Below, one piece after another: positions 16,387 to 24,996 of a DNA stretch of 64,000 bases (its first letter is position 1; each line of letters starts with the position of its first letter). This DNA is from Streptomyces collinus Tu 365 (GTDB lineage Bacteria > Actinomycetota > Actinomycetes > Streptomycetales > Streptomycetaceae), in assembly GCF_000444875.1 (NCBI RefSeq), contig NC_021985.1:5228170-5292169 (forward strand), written 5' to 3'. Under the pieces are notes generated by a model. The model saw nothing but the letters and a program-made list of their open reading frames with translations. It made no database searches and was not told the DNA's origin. The position numbers were made by a program, and so were the translations under genes.

Positions 16387-17019
16387 TTGGGCCAGGGACG
16401 AGAGCCCCGTCGCCAGCAGGCGCGCGACGGGGAGCTGGGCGCGGCCGTCGCGCGGGCCCAGGACGGGGACGAGAGCGCTTTCGCGGTGGCCTACCGGATC
16501 GTGCAGCCGGGCCTGCTCGGCTATCTGCGCGGGCTCGTCGGCGAGGACGCGGAGGACGTGGCCTCCGACGCCTGGCTGGAGATAGCCCGCGACCTCGGCC
16601 GGTTCAAGGGCGACGGCGCCGGCTTCCGCGGCTGGACCGCGACCATCGCCCGCCACCGGGCCCTGGACCACCTGCGCCGGCAGCGGGTACGGCCCCGGGG
16701 CACGGCGCTCGAACAGGACGTACTGGAACTGCCCGGCCCGCACAGCACGTACGAGCAGGCGCTGGAGTCCCTGTCGACCGAGCGCGCCCTGGCCCTGCTG
16801 CGCGGGCTGCCCCGCGACCAGGCCGAGGCGGTCCTGCTGCGGGTGGTGGTCGGCCTCGACGGCCCCGCCGTCGCCCGGGTCCTCGGCAAGCGTCCCGGCG
16901 CGGTGCGCACGGCCGCCTACCGAGGGCTGAAACGGCTCGCCCGGCAGCTGGGCGCGCAGGACGCCGCGGACGCGGGTGTGACGGATGACGGCCCCCGGAC
17001 GCTGGGGGAGTCGAAATGA
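16387..17019 (+). CDS. ECF-type RNA polymerase sigma factor (copy 1 of tandem pair)
   Basis: About 210 aa from the TTG at 16387, chosen because GAGGACGG precedes it and because it gives the same N-terminal length as the paralog at 18225. Sigma-70 region 2 is seen in YRIVQPGLLGYLRGLVGEDAEDVASDAWLEIARDL with FRGWTATIARHRALDHLRR. Region 4 is seen in LPRDQAEAVLLRVVVGLDGPAVARVLGKRPGAVRTAAYRGLKRLA. It directs transcription of an unknown regulon. It is followed by a single-pass membrane protein (17122) that probably controls it. The pair has a close paralog immediately downstream, indicating a tandem duplication. In-frame sequence upstream of 16387 is Arg/Gly-rich and probably not translated. Confidence 0.85.
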   Translation: MGQGREPRRQQARDGELGAAVARAQDGDESAFAVAYRIVQPGLLGYLRGLVGEDAEDVASDAWLEIARDLGRFKGDGAGFRGWTATIARHRALDHLRRQRVRPRGTALEQDVLELPGPHSTYEQALESLSTERALALLRGLPRDQAEAVLLRVVVGLDGPAVARVLGKRPGAVRTAAYRGLKRLARQLGAQDAADAGVTDDGPRTLGESK

Positions 17020-17121
17020 ACGGCGACGGCCACCGGCCGTATACCTCCACGGGAACCGGTGGAGCGAGGCGCCCGGCGGATCCGGGCGGCCGGGCCGGAC
17101 GGACCAGGAACGGGAACGGAC

Positions 17122-17925
17122 ATGGGTGAACGGCACAGCGGCGACGGGCCGCCCCGGCGCCGGCACGCGCACCCGGCCGGCCTCGTCGACGGACCTCTCC
17201 CGCCCGGCGGCGGGGCCGCCGGCGCCGACTTCGAGGCCCGGTTCGCCGCCGCGCTGCGCCCCGACGCCTGCGACGCGGGGGCCGAGGAGCGTGCCGTCGC
17301 CGCGTTCCGCACCGCCCGGGACTCCGGCGCGCTCGGCTCCAGGACCCGGCGCCGGGACGACTGGCGGCCCCGGACGCGGTGGTTCGGACGGCTCTCGCCG
17401 AAGGCCGCGCTCTCCGTGCTCGTCGCGAGCCTGACGATGGGCGGCGTCGCCTTCGCGGCGATCGGCTCCGCCGGGTCCGGCGAGCAGGGCGGCGACCGGC
17501 ACCCGGCCCGTCCGTCGGCCGGCGCGCCGCAGCGGCCCGGCGCGGCGCCGCACGCGTCCGCGTCGGGAACCCCGTCGGCACGCCGGGACCACCCGGCCAC
17601 CGCCAAGGACACCCTGGCGCACTGCCGCGCCTACGAGCACGTGAAGGGCCACGGCAAGGCGCTCGCCTCGACGGCACGGCAGCGGCTGGTCACGGCAGCC
17701 GGTGGCGAGGCGAACGTCCCGGCCTACTGCGCCGGACTGCTCGCGCGGGCGGCCACGCCCGGAGCGGGCAAGGGCAACGCCACGCACAGCGGCGGCAACA
17801 GCGGAAACAGCGGTCACGCCGGAAACAGCGGCAACGGCAGCACCGGCGACAGCGGCCACGGCAGGAGCTCCGGCGGCGACAACGCCAAGAGCGGCGGGAA
17901 CGGCAGGGCCGGCGCGAAGAAGTGA
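17122..17925 (+). CDS. Single-pass membrane protein, probable anti-sigma partner (copy 1)
   Basis: A 267-aa protein starting at ATG 17122 after GGAACGGGA. Layout: a cytoplasmic region to about residue 90 with an EERAVAAFRTAR segment; one membrane helix at 94-115 (ALSVLVASLTMGGVAFAAIG); a Pro/Ser/Ala linker; a short extracellular domain with two cysteines spaced C-x34-C (Cys168, Cys203, ending AYCAGLLARA); and an Asn/Gly/Ser-rich tail with repeated GNSG units. The gene at 18887 has the same layout and matching AAFR segment, TM motif and Cys pair. Neither has a zinc anti-sigma (HxxxCxxC) motif. Position right after a sigma gene argues for an anti-sigma or sensor role; this is inference. Confidence 0.75.
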   Translation: MGERHSGDGPPRRRHAHPAGLVDGPLPPGGGAAGADFEARFAAALRPDACDAGAEERAVAAFRTARDSGALGSRTRRRDDWRPRTRWFGRLSPKAALSVLVASLTMGGVAFAAIGSAGSGEQGGDRHPARPSAGAPQRPGAAPHASASGTPSARRDHPATAKDTLAHCRAYEHVKGHGKALASTARQRLVTAAGGEANVPAYCAGLLARAATPGAGKGNATHSGGNSGNSGHAGNSGNGSTGDSGHGRSSGGDNAKSGGNGRAGAKK

Positions 17926-17998
17926 ACCCGGGCACTCACCCCCGCCGGGGGTCGGCGGATTCCGGGCGAATCGGGGCCGTGGTCCTGGGACCGGGGCA

Positions 17999-18040
17999 AC
18001 GGCCGGGGCCGCCACCCCCCACAGGAGAGGCCCCGGCCGT
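17999..18040 (+). terminator. Terminator after the first sigma/membrane-protein pair
   Basis: ACGGCCGGGGCC (17999-18010) pairs perfectly with GGCCCCGGCCGT (18029-18040), loop 18 nt. The remaining bases to 18224 hold no gene and should contain the promoter of the second pair. Confidence 0.7.
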
Positions 18041-18224
18041 CGCGCTCGCGGACCGCTCGGCGGCCCGTACTTCCTACAGCGCCATGAGTGCGTTTTCTGT
18101 CACACCCTGTCCTCCCGCACTGAGTCACGAGTTAGTTGCATCTTCTACAGACATGGACGAAGAGCGGTTTCACGCCGTAACGTGCCTTTCGCGCCGGACC
18201 GAACACAGGCGTAAAGGGAGTGCG

Positions 18225-18887
18225 GTGCTGGGGGACGACGCGGAGCTGACCGCCGCGGTGCGTGCGGCACAGGGCGGGGACGAGACCGCGTTCCGTACGG
18301 TGTACCGCGCGGTGCACCCGAGGCTGCTCGGATACGTGCGCACGCTGGTCGGCGACCCGGACGCCGAGGACGTGGCCTCCGAGGCGTGGCTCCAGATAGC
18401 CCGGGACCTCGAACGGTTCAGCGGCGACGCGGACCGGTTCCGCGGCTGGGCCGCCCGGATCGCCCGCAACCGGGCCCTCGACCACATACGGATGCGCGGC
18501 CGCCGCCCCGCGATAGGCGGCGACGAGACGGAGCTGACCGGCCGGGCCGCCGAGTCCGACACGGCCGGCGAGGCCATCGAGGCCCTGACCACCGACAGCA
18601 CCCTGTCGCTCATCGCGCGGCTCCCGCAGGACCAGGCCGAGGCGGTCGTGCTCCGCGTGGTCGTGGGCCTCGACGCCAAGTCCGCCGCCGAGACGCTCGG
18701 CAAGCGCGCGGGAGCCGTGCGCACCGCGGCACACCGTGGCCTGAAGCGGCTGGCAGAGCTGCTCGGCGACGATCCGGAATCGGGAAGCGGCCTCGACGCC
18801 CTCCCGCCCCAGCGAGAACCGCGCCGTCGCGCGGTGACGTCCGCCACTGTGACGCATACACGTGCGCGGACGCAGAAGGACATGTGA
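18225..18887 (+). CDS. ECF-type RNA polymerase sigma factor (copy 2 of tandem pair)
   Basis: A 220-aa sigma factor. The GTG at 18225 follows AAAGGGA by 5 bp, which decides the start (VLGDDAELTAAVRAAQ). Region 2 is YRAVHPRLLGYVRTLVGDPDAEDVASEAWLQIARDL with FRGWAARIARNRALDHIRM; region 4 is LPQDQAEAVVLRVVVGLDAKSAAETLGKRAGAVRTAAHRGLKRLA. The similarity to the protein at 16387 is obvious along its whole length. Its TGA overlaps the ATG of the next gene (TGATG), so sigma and membrane partner are translationally coupled. Confidence 0.9.
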   Translation: MLGDDAELTAAVRAAQGGDETAFRTVYRAVHPRLLGYVRTLVGDPDAEDVASEAWLQIARDLERFSGDADRFRGWAARIARNRALDHIRMRGRRPAIGGDETELTGRAAESDTAGEAIEALTTDSTLSLIARLPQDQAEAVVLRVVVGLDAKSAAETLGKRAGAVRTAAHRGLKRLAELLGDDPESGSGLDALPPQREPRRRAVTSATVTHTRARTQKDM

Positions 18888-20035
18888 TGGCCGACGAGCA
18901 GGACAAGTGGCTTACCGGTGACATGGCGGAACGTCTGCTGCGCGGTGAGTCGCTGGAAGCCGTCGACAGCTCCGCCCCTGACCAGGCCCGCAAGCTCGCC
19001 GAGGCACTGGCCGCGCTCTCCGCCGGCGCGGCCCCCGCGACCGGTGAACTCCCCGGTGAGCAGGGTGCGCTGGCCGCGTTCCGCAAGGTCCGCGAGGAGG
19101 CAGAGGCCGAGCGGGCCGCCGCCGCCTTCGGCACCGCGGGCACCGGCGCGGGCTCCGGTGCGGACGCGCGCGACGCGGACAGCGGGCTGGTCCGGATCGG
19201 CCGCCCGGCCCGTAGCGGAACCCGCTCCCGGCGCCCGGCCTGGGCCCGTCCGGTGCGCTTCGCGCTCGCCGCCGTGGTGGCCGCGGGCACCCTCGGCGGG
19301 GTCGCGATGGCCGCGGGCGGCGGCGTGCTGCCCAATCCGTTCCGCGACGAACACCCGAAACCGGTCACCTCCGTCTCCACCGCGCAGTCCTCGGACCGCC
19401 CGACCGACACCTCCTCGCCGCGGCCCCCGCTGGGCCTCGTGCCGGGCACCCCCGACGGCAGCCTCGCCCCGTCCTCCGGCGGCAGCCCCTCGGGCACGGC
19501 CGCCGGACCCGGCCGGGACGCCGGCGGGCAGGTGACGCCCGGGTCCGGCGACCCGTCCGCCGCCGGCACCTGGCGGCGGGAGGCCGCCGCGGCCTGCCGC
19601 GACCTGCGCGACGGCAAGGAGCTGGGCGGCGACCGCAGGCGGGCCCTGGAGAGCCTGGCGGGCGGCCCCGTACGGGTCACCCGGTACTGCCGGGCCGTCC
19701 TCGCCGAGCAGAACGGCTCCGCCGGTCAGGACAAGGGCCAGGGCGGCGACACCGGCAACGGGAACGGGAACGGGAACGGCAAAGGGGGCGGGAACGGCAA
19801 AGGGAACGGGAACGGCAAAGGAGACGGCGAGGGGGGAGGCAACGGCGACGGCAACGGACAGGGCGACGACGACGCTCACCCGGGCCGGGGCCACGGCCGC
19901 GACCAGGGCGGTCACGGCGGCCGTCACCGCGGGAGCGTCGTCTCTCCCGCCCCCTCCGCCTTCGCGCCCGTGACCCCCGGCCGCCGGCCGGGCACGCCCG
20001 CCGCCTCACCGAGCCCGTCCTACAGCGCGCTCTGA
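18887..20035 (+). CDS. Single-pass membrane protein, probable anti-sigma partner (copy 2)
   Basis: A 382-aa protein that overlaps the sigma gene by one base. The cytoplasmic part (1-123) contains GALAAFRKVREEAEAE, matching the AAFR segment of copy 1. The membrane helix is at 124-145 (RFALAAVVAAGTLGGVAMAAG). A long Pro/Ser/Thr linker leads to an extracellular Cys pair, C-x30-C (Cys237, Cys268, TRYCRAVLAEQ). A tail of Gly-Asn-Gly-Lys repeats (about 285-330) ends in a His/Asp/Arg-rich stretch. The coupling to a sigma gene suggests it binds and restrains that sigma factor, with the outer Cys domain as the possible sensing part. Confidence 0.75.
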   Translation: MADEQDKWLTGDMAERLLRGESLEAVDSSAPDQARKLAEALAALSAGAAPATGELPGEQGALAAFRKVREEAEAERAAAAFGTAGTGAGSGADARDADSGLVRIGRPARSGTRSRRPAWARPVRFALAAVVAAGTLGGVAMAAGGGVLPNPFRDEHPKPVTSVSTAQSSDRPTDTSSPRPPLGLVPGTPDGSLAPSSGGSPSGTAAGPGRDAGGQVTPGSGDPSAAGTWRREAAAACRDLRDGKELGGDRRRALESLAGGPVRVTRYCRAVLAEQNGSAGQDKGQGGDTGNGNGNGNGKGGGNGKGNGNGKGDGEGGGNGDGNGQGDDDAHPGRGHGRDQGGHGGRHRGSVVSPAPSAFAPVTPGRRPGTPAASPSPSYSAL

Positions 20036-20223
20036 CCCTTCGTCCGCCGCGCCCGCCCGGACCTCGAATCACGCCGCTGACCTGTGCTTCTGTCCGACCC
20101 GGAAACTTTTTTCCCGGAGGGTGTGACGTTTCCGGGGACCGCGACGCAGTAATGAGTGAGCCGACTGGTCATCGGCCGTCGCACTGAGCCGGGGTTCCCC
20201 CCGTACCCACGGCTCGTGCACCT

Positions 20224-20262
20224 GGCGCGGGCGGGACACGTTCCCCCGGTCCCGCCCGCGCC
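20224..20262. terminator. Bidirectional terminator
   Basis: A perfect 14-bp stem, GGCGCGGGCGGGAC (20224-20237) with GTCCCGCCCGCGCC (20249-20262), loop 11 nt. It lies between the convergent membrane-protein and L,D-transpeptidase genes. The same gap (20036-20297) also holds a second inverted repeat, CCGGAAAC at 20099-20106 with GTTTCCGG at 20128-20135, flanking a T-run. Confidence 0.8.
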
Positions 20263-20297
20263 CCAAATCCCTCACCTCTGCGCGTTCCTCGCGTCCC

Positions 20298-21128
20298 TCA
20301 CCAGTGGACGACGACCTTGTCGCCCACCCTCACCTGGGCGAACAGCTCCGAGATCGCCGCCTCGTCGCGCACGTTGACGCATCCGTGCGAACCGCCCGCG
20401 TACCCGCGTGCCGCGAAGTCGTAGGAGTAGTGCACCGCCTGGCCCCCACTGAAGAACATCGCGTACGGCATGGGGGAGTGGTAGAGCGTCGACACGTGGT
20501 GCCGTGACTTCCAGTACACGCGGAACACCCCCTCGCGGGTCGGGCTGTACTGGGCGCCGAAGCGGACGGACATCGTCTCGACCGTGCGCCCGTCGACCAT
20601 CCAGCGCAGCGTCCGGCTGGTCTTGCTGATGCACAGCACCCGCCCGGTCAGGCAGCGCGGGTCGGGCGGGTCGGCCGGCTGACCGCCCATCAGGTACAGC
20701 TCCCACCGGCCCGGCCGGTGCGTCATGGCCAGCAGCCGCCGCCAGGTGGCCGTGTCCAGCTCGCCCGTACGGGGCAGCCCGCGCTTGCCCTGGAAGCCGG
20801 CGACGGCCCGCTCGGTCAGGTCGTCGTAACTGCCCGTCGGACCGTCGAACAGCCAGTCGACCTGGCGCAGCCGGGCCTGCAGCTCGCGCACCCCCATGCC
20901 GCTGTCCCCGCGCGACCACAGGACCGGGCCCGAGGGCCGGGCGGGCTGTGCGGCCGGCCGGTGCGCCCGCGTCCCGGCGGGGGCCGGGGCCGTGCCGGAG
21001 GGCAGCAGGACGCGCACCGGCGAGCGCTGCTTGCCGTCCCCGTCCGGGGGCTGCACGGTGCAGCCGCTGAGCGCGGCGAGGGCGGCGACCGAGACGAGTA
21101 CGGCGGCGGGTCTGACCGGGAGCCTCAT
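20298..21128 (-). CDS. L,D-transpeptidase lipoprotein (YkuD) with peptidoglycan-binding domain
   Basis: A 276-aa protein from the ATG at 21128, which gives a lipoprotein signal (AAVLVSVAALAALSGC, Cys at about residue 23). A PG_binding_1 domain follows at about 75-130 (GDSGMGVRELQARLRQVDWL; DLTERAVAGFQGKRGLPRTGELDTATW). The YkuD catalytic domain ends with HYSYDFAARGYAGGSHGCVNVR: the SHGCVN motif carries the nucleophilic Cys and its His. It would form 3-3 crosslinks, or attach proteins, in peptidoglycan at the outer face of the membrane. Longer in-frame starts up to 21212 exist but would bury the signal peptide and overlap the divergent mutase gene. Confidence 0.9.
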   Translation of the reverse strand: MRLPVRPAAVLVSVAALAALSGCTVQPPDGDGKQRSPVRVLLPSGTAPAPAGTRAHRPAAQPARPSGPVLWSRGDSGMGVRELQARLRQVDWLFDGPTGSYDDLTERAVAGFQGKRGLPRTGELDTATWRRLLAMTHRPGRWELYLMGGQPADPPDPRCLTGRVLCISKTSRTLRWMVDGRTVETMSVRFGAQYSPTREGVFRVYWKSRHHVSTLYHSPMPYAMFFSGGQAVHYSYDFAARGYAGGSHGCVNVRDEAAISELFAQVRVGDKVVVHW

Positions 21129-21210
21129 GCCGGGGATGCTTCCCCGCGTGACCGCCGCCGAACTACGGGGCATGGTGAGGAGGTGACAAACCGTACTTCC
21201 GGAGGCATCC

Positions 21211-22791
21211 ATGACGCGTGAGTCGGAGTCGGGGCTGCCGGTCGAGCCGGTCTACGGGCCGGGCGACCTGACCGGCTGGGACCCGGAAGGCAAGCTCGGC
21301 GAGCCGGGCGCGTACCCGTACACCCGCGGGGTGTACCCGACGATGTACACCGGCCGCCCCTGGACCATGCGCCAGTACGCCGGCTTCGGCACCGCCGCGG
21401 AGTCCAACGCCCGCTACCGGCAGCTCATCGCGCACGGCACCACCGGCCTGTCCGTCGCCTTCGACCTGCCCACCCAGATGGGCCACGACTCCGACGCGCC
21501 CCTCGCGCACGGCGAGGTCGGCAAGGTGGGTGTGGCGATCGACTCGATCGAGGACATGCGGGTGCTGTTCGACGGCATCCCGCTCGACCGGGTCTCCACC
21601 TCGATGACGATCAACGCCCCGGCCGCGCTGCTGCTCCTGCTCTACCAGCTCGTGGCGGAGGAACAGGGCGTACCGGCGGACCGGCTGACCGGAACCGTCC
21701 AGAACGACGTCCTCAAGGAGTACATCGCGCGGGGCACGTACATCTTCCCGCCGGGGCCCTCCCTGCGGCTCACCGCCGACATCTTCAAGTACTGCACCGC
21801 CGAGATCCCGAAGTGGAACACCATCTCGATCTCCGGGTACCACATGGCGGAGGCGGGCGCGTCCCCCGTGCAGGAGATCGCCTTCACGCTCGCCGACGGC
21901 ATCGAGTACGTCCGTACGGCGGTGGCGGCGGGCATGGACGTGGACGCCTTCGCCCCCCGCCTGTCCTTCTTCTTCGTGGCGCGCACCACGCTGCTGGAGG
22001 AGGTCGCCAAGTTCCGCGCGGCGCGCAGGATCTGGGCGCGCGTGATGCGGGAGGAGTTCGGCGCGAAGAACCCCAAGTCGTGGATGCTGCGGTTCCACAC
22101 CCAGACGGCGGGCGTGCAGCTGACCGCCCAGCAGCCGGAGGTGAACCTCGTCCGGGTCGCCGTCCAGGCGCTCGCCGCCGTGCTCGGCGGCACTCAGTCC
22201 CTGCACACCAACTCCTTCGACGAGGCCATCGCGCTGCCGACGGACAAGAGCGCGCGGCTCGCGCTGCGCACCCAGCAGGTGCTGGCGTACGAGACGGACG
22301 TGCCGGCGACGGTGGACCCGTTCGCGGGTTCCTACGCGGTGGAGCGGATGACGGACGACGTCGAGGCGGCCGCCCTGGAGCTGATGGGCAAGGTCGAGGA
22401 CCTCGGCGGCGCGGAGGCGGCGATCGAGCGCGGTTTCCAGAAGGCGGAGATCGAGCGGAACGCGTACCGCATCGCGCTGGAGACGGACGCGGCCGAGCGG
22501 GTGGTCGTCGGCGTCAACCGGTTCGAACTGGCGGAGGAGGAGCCCTACGAGCCGCTGCGGGTCGACCCCGCGATCGAGGCCCGGCAGGCGGAGCGGCTCG
22601 CCCGGCTGCGGGCCGAACGGGACCAGGGGGCGGTGGACACCGCGCTGGACGCCCTGAAGAAGGCGGCCGAGGGGGAGGACAACGTCCTCTATCCGATGAA
22701 GGAGGCGCTGCGGGCGCGCGCGACCGTGGGGGAGGTGTGCGGGGCGCTGCGCGAGGTGTGGGGGGCGTACGTACCGTCCGACGCGTTCTGA
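21211..22791 (+). CDS. Methylmalonyl-CoA mutase-type large (substrate) subunit, no B12 domain
   Basis: A 526-aa acyl-CoA mutase catalytic subunit consisting of the TIM-barrel domain only; full methylmalonyl-CoA mutases are over 700 aa with a C-terminal B12 domain. CCGGAGG lies before the ATG. Key regions are TMYTGRPWTMRQYAGFGT, LSVAFDLPTQMGHDSD, TIQNDxLKE-like TVQNDVLKEYIARGTYIFPP, ISISGYHMAEAGA and QSLHTNSFDEAIALPT. The Tyr in RQYAGF, where isobutyryl-CoA mutase has Phe (RQFAGF), and an Arg in PSLRLTADIF suggest a carboxylated substrate such as methylmalonyl-CoA. A separate B12-binding small subunit must be encoded elsewhere; none is in the window. It links branched-chain/odd-chain acyl-CoA to succinyl-CoA. 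Confidence 0.9.
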   Translation: MTRESESGLPVEPVYGPGDLTGWDPEGKLGEPGAYPYTRGVYPTMYTGRPWTMRQYAGFGTAAESNARYRQLIAHGTTGLSVAFDLPTQMGHDSDAPLAHGEVGKVGVAIDSIEDMRVLFDGIPLDRVSTSMTINAPAALLLLLYQLVAEEQGVPADRLTGTVQNDVLKEYIARGTYIFPPGPSLRLTADIFKYCTAEIPKWNTISISGYHMAEAGASPVQEIAFTLADGIEYVRTAVAAGMDVDAFAPRLSFFFVARTTLLEEVAKFRAARRIWARVMREEFGAKNPKSWMLRFHTQTAGVQLTAQQPEVNLVRVAVQALAAVLGGTQSLHTNSFDEAIALPTDKSARLALRTQQVLAYETDVPATVDPFAGSYAVERMTDDVEAAALELMGKVEDLGGAEAAIERGFQKAEIERNAYRIALETDAAERVVVGVNRFELAEEEPYEPLRVDPAIEARQAERLARLRAERDQGAVDTALDALKKAAEGEDNVLYPMKEALRARATVGEVCGALREVWGAYVPSDAF

Positions 22792-22839
22792 GCACCTGCG
22801 CCGTAGGCGCTGTCGGCCCCCCGTGCGACACTCCTTGCC

Positions 22840-23499
22840 ATGTTCGGCGTCATCGATCTCCCCACCTATCTGGCCGGTCTCGTCCTGATCGTCCTGCTGC
22901 CCGGTCCCAACTCCCTCTACGTGCTGTCGGTGGCCGCCCGGCGCGGGGTCCGGGCCGGCTACACGGCCGCTGCCGGCGTCTGGTGCGGCGACACCGTGCT
23001 GATGACGCTGTCCGCCGCCGGGGTCGCCTCGCTGCTCCAGGCCAACGCCGTGCTGTTCGGCATCGTGAAGTACGCCGGTGCCGGCTATCTGACCTGGCTG
23101 GCGATCGGGATGCTGCGGGCCGCCCGGGAGATGTGGCGGACGCGGCGGGAGCGGGTGCTGGAGAACGCGGCGAGCGAGGAGGACACGGCGGCCGCCGTCG
23201 AGCGGCCGCTGCGCCGGGCCTTCGTCGTCAGCCTCTTCAACCCCAAGGCCATCCTGTTCTTCGTGGCCTTCTTCGTGCAGTTCGTGGACCCGGGCTACGC
23301 CTATCCGGCGCTGTCCTTCGTCGTCCTCGGCGCCTTCGCGCAGCTCGCCAGCGTCCTGTACCTGAGCGCCCTGATATTCGGCGGCACCCGCCTCGCCGCC
23401 GCCTTCCGCCGCCGCAAGCGCCTGTCGGCGACGGCCACCTCGGCGGCGGGCGCCCTGTTCCTCGGCTTCGCGGTGAAGCTCTCGCTGGCCAGTACGTGA
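22840..23499 (+). CDS. LysE/RhtB-family exporter
   Basis: A 219-aa membrane protein with six predicted helices. The family pattern is clear: LAGLVLIVLLPGPNSLYVLSVAARRGVRAGYTAAAGVWCGD at the N-terminus (PGPN motif) and RRAFVVSLFNPKAILFFVAFFVQFV in the second half (NPKA motif). It probably exports an amino acid or related small molecule; the nearest named type by look is leucine exporter LeuE, but substrate is not readable. It follows the mutase gene by 48 bp and could be co-transcribed. Confidence 0.85.
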   Translation: MFGVIDLPTYLAGLVLIVLLPGPNSLYVLSVAARRGVRAGYTAAAGVWCGDTVLMTLSAAGVASLLQANAVLFGIVKYAGAGYLTWLAIGMLRAAREMWRTRRERVLENAASEEDTAAAVERPLRRAFVVSLFNPKAILFFVAFFVQFVDPGYAYPALSFVVLGAFAQLASVLYLSALIFGGTRLAAAFRRRKRLSATATSAAGALFLGFAVKLSLAST

Positions 23500-23559
23500 C
23501 ACCCGGTCCGCTGCCCGGCCGCCGGCTGACCGCCGCTGCGGCGCCCGTCGTTCGACGCC

Positions 23560-24936
23560 TCAGCGGAGCCCGACCCGGGTGAGGTACGCGTCCAGGCCCG
23601 TCTCCGTGTCGCCCGCCCAGCCGACGTAGCCGTCCGGGCGGATCAGGAACAGCCCGGGGCCGTACGAGGCGGGGGCGGCCGGGAGTGAGCGCACCCCCGG
23701 GGCGGTCGTCGTCGCGCCCAGCAGCGTCCAGTGCGGACCACGGAAGGCGTCGAACAGCCGGACGCCGGCCACCACGCCGTCCGGCGCCCGGCCGCCGGCC
23801 CGTACCCCGGCCGGAGCGGCGCGCCGCTCCTCGCTCAGCGACGACTCCGGATACCCCAGTGCGAGCTGCACCGTCGCCGCGCCCCGCCGCACCTGCCCGC
23901 GGTGCACGCCCGTCGACAGGCCCAGCACGGCCGCCGCGTTCGGGCGGCGCTCCTCCTCGTAGGTGTCCAGCAGCGCGCCGGACGCCCCGTCGCGCAGCAC
24001 CGCGCCCAGCTTCCAGCCCAGGTTGTAGGCGTCCTGGACGCTGGTGTTCAGCCCCTGGCCGCCCGCCGGCGAGTGCACGTGCGCCGCGTCGCCCGCGAGG
24101 AGGACCCGGCCCACCCGGAAGCGGTCGGCTAGCGCGGCGCGCGGCCGGAAGTCCGACGCCCAGCGCAGCTCGGTGACGTCGTCCGCGTCGAGGTGCGTGT
24201 ACGCCGCGACCAGCCTGCGCACGCCGTCGAGGGTCGGTTCGGGCTCGGTGCCCTCCGGCAGCTTCCCGGCGAGCTGGAACTCCTCGGTGCCGGCGAGCGG
24301 GCAGAGCATGAGGCCGGTGCCGTCGGCCCCCGGGAAGGCGTGCCAGTGCTCCCGGTCCAGGCCCCGCACCCGGACGTCCGCCACCACGAACGGGCTGGGG
24401 TCGACGCTCTCCCCGGTCATGCCGACGCCCACCGCACGCCGCACCACCGAGCGGCCGCCGTCCGCCGCCACCACGTACCGCGCCCGGACCGCCGTGCCGT
24501 CGGCGAACCGCACCTCGACGCCCTCGGGGTCCTGCTCCAGAGCGGTCACCTCGCGTCCGAAGGCGACCCGTCCGCCCAGTTCCACGAGTCGCGCGTGCAG
24601 GATCTCCTGGGTCCGCCACTGCGGCACCAGCAGCGGCTCGGTGTACGGCGCGCCCTCGTCGGCCGGCACGGGGTCGAACATCGGCTGCTCCCCGACGCGT
24701 TCGCCGTCCTTCCAGACCATCCGCACCGGGTAGGGGCCGCCGGCCGCGCGGAGCGCGTCCAGCACGCCCAGGTCGTCGAAGACCTCCTGGGTGCGCGGCT
24801 GGATCCCCTTGCCGCGTGAGCCCGGGAACAGCTCCGCCGCCCGCTCCACGACCAGGGCGTCCACCCCGCGCCTGGCCAGGTCGACGCCGAGGGCCAGGCC
24901 GGTGGGACCGGCTCCCACGATCAGGACATCACGCAT
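23560..24936 (-). CDS. FAD-dependent aromatic monooxygenase
   Basis: A 458-aa flavin hydroxylase of the PHBH/PgaE type. The FAD site is VLIVGAGPTGLALGVDLARRG (GxGxxG); the mid motif is VVAADGGRSVVRRAVGV (DG); and the second FAD motif is RVLLAGDAAHVHSPAGGQGLNTSVQDAYNLGWKL. A shortened thioredoxin-like C-terminal domain ends LIRPDGYVGWAGD. It would hydroxylate an aromatic substrate using NAD(P)H and O2. It is divergent from a TetR regulator, with two matching palindromes in the 69-bp gap, so it is probably induced by a substrate-like ligand and may serve detoxification or antibiotic resistance. Confidence 0.9.
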   Translation of the reverse strand: MRDVLIVGAGPTGLALGVDLARRGVDALVVERAAELFPGSRGKGIQPRTQEVFDDLGVLDALRAAGGPYPVRMVWKDGERVGEQPMFDPVPADEGAPYTEPLLVPQWRTQEILHARLVELGGRVAFGREVTALEQDPEGVEVRFADGTAVRARYVVAADGGRSVVRRAVGVGMTGESVDPSPFVVADVRVRGLDREHWHAFPGADGTGLMLCPLAGTEEFQLAGKLPEGTEPEPTLDGVRRLVAAYTHLDADDVTELRWASDFRPRAALADRFRVGRVLLAGDAAHVHSPAGGQGLNTSVQDAYNLGWKLGAVLRDGASGALLDTYEEERRPNAAAVLGLSTGVHRGQVRRGAATVQLALGYPESSLSEERRAAPAGVRAGGRAPDGVVAGVRLFDAFRGPHWTLLGATTTAPGVRSLPAAPASYGPGLFLIRPDGYVGWAGDTETGLDAYLTRVGLR

Positions 24937-24944
24937 GATTTCCC

Positions 24945-24959
24945 CTTAACGTTGTTAAG
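24945..24959. promoter_or_regulatory. TetR operator candidate 1, CTTAAC-GTT-GTTAAG
   Basis: Six-bp perfect arms around a 3-bp centre, 9 bp upstream of the monooxygenase ATG and on its promoter side. Its arms are identical to those of the site at 24982-24996. Confidence 0.75.
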
Positions 24960-24981
24960 TGCCGTCGCCCGCAAGGCTGCC

Positions 24982-24996
24982 CTTAACGCTGTTAAG
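24982..24996. promoter_or_regulatory. TetR operator candidate 2, CTTAAC-GCT-GTTAAG
   Basis: Same arms as the first site, centres 37 bp apart, 10 bp upstream of the regulator's GTG. The pair covers both divergent promoters, as expected for mutual repression by the TetR protein. Confidence 0.75.
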
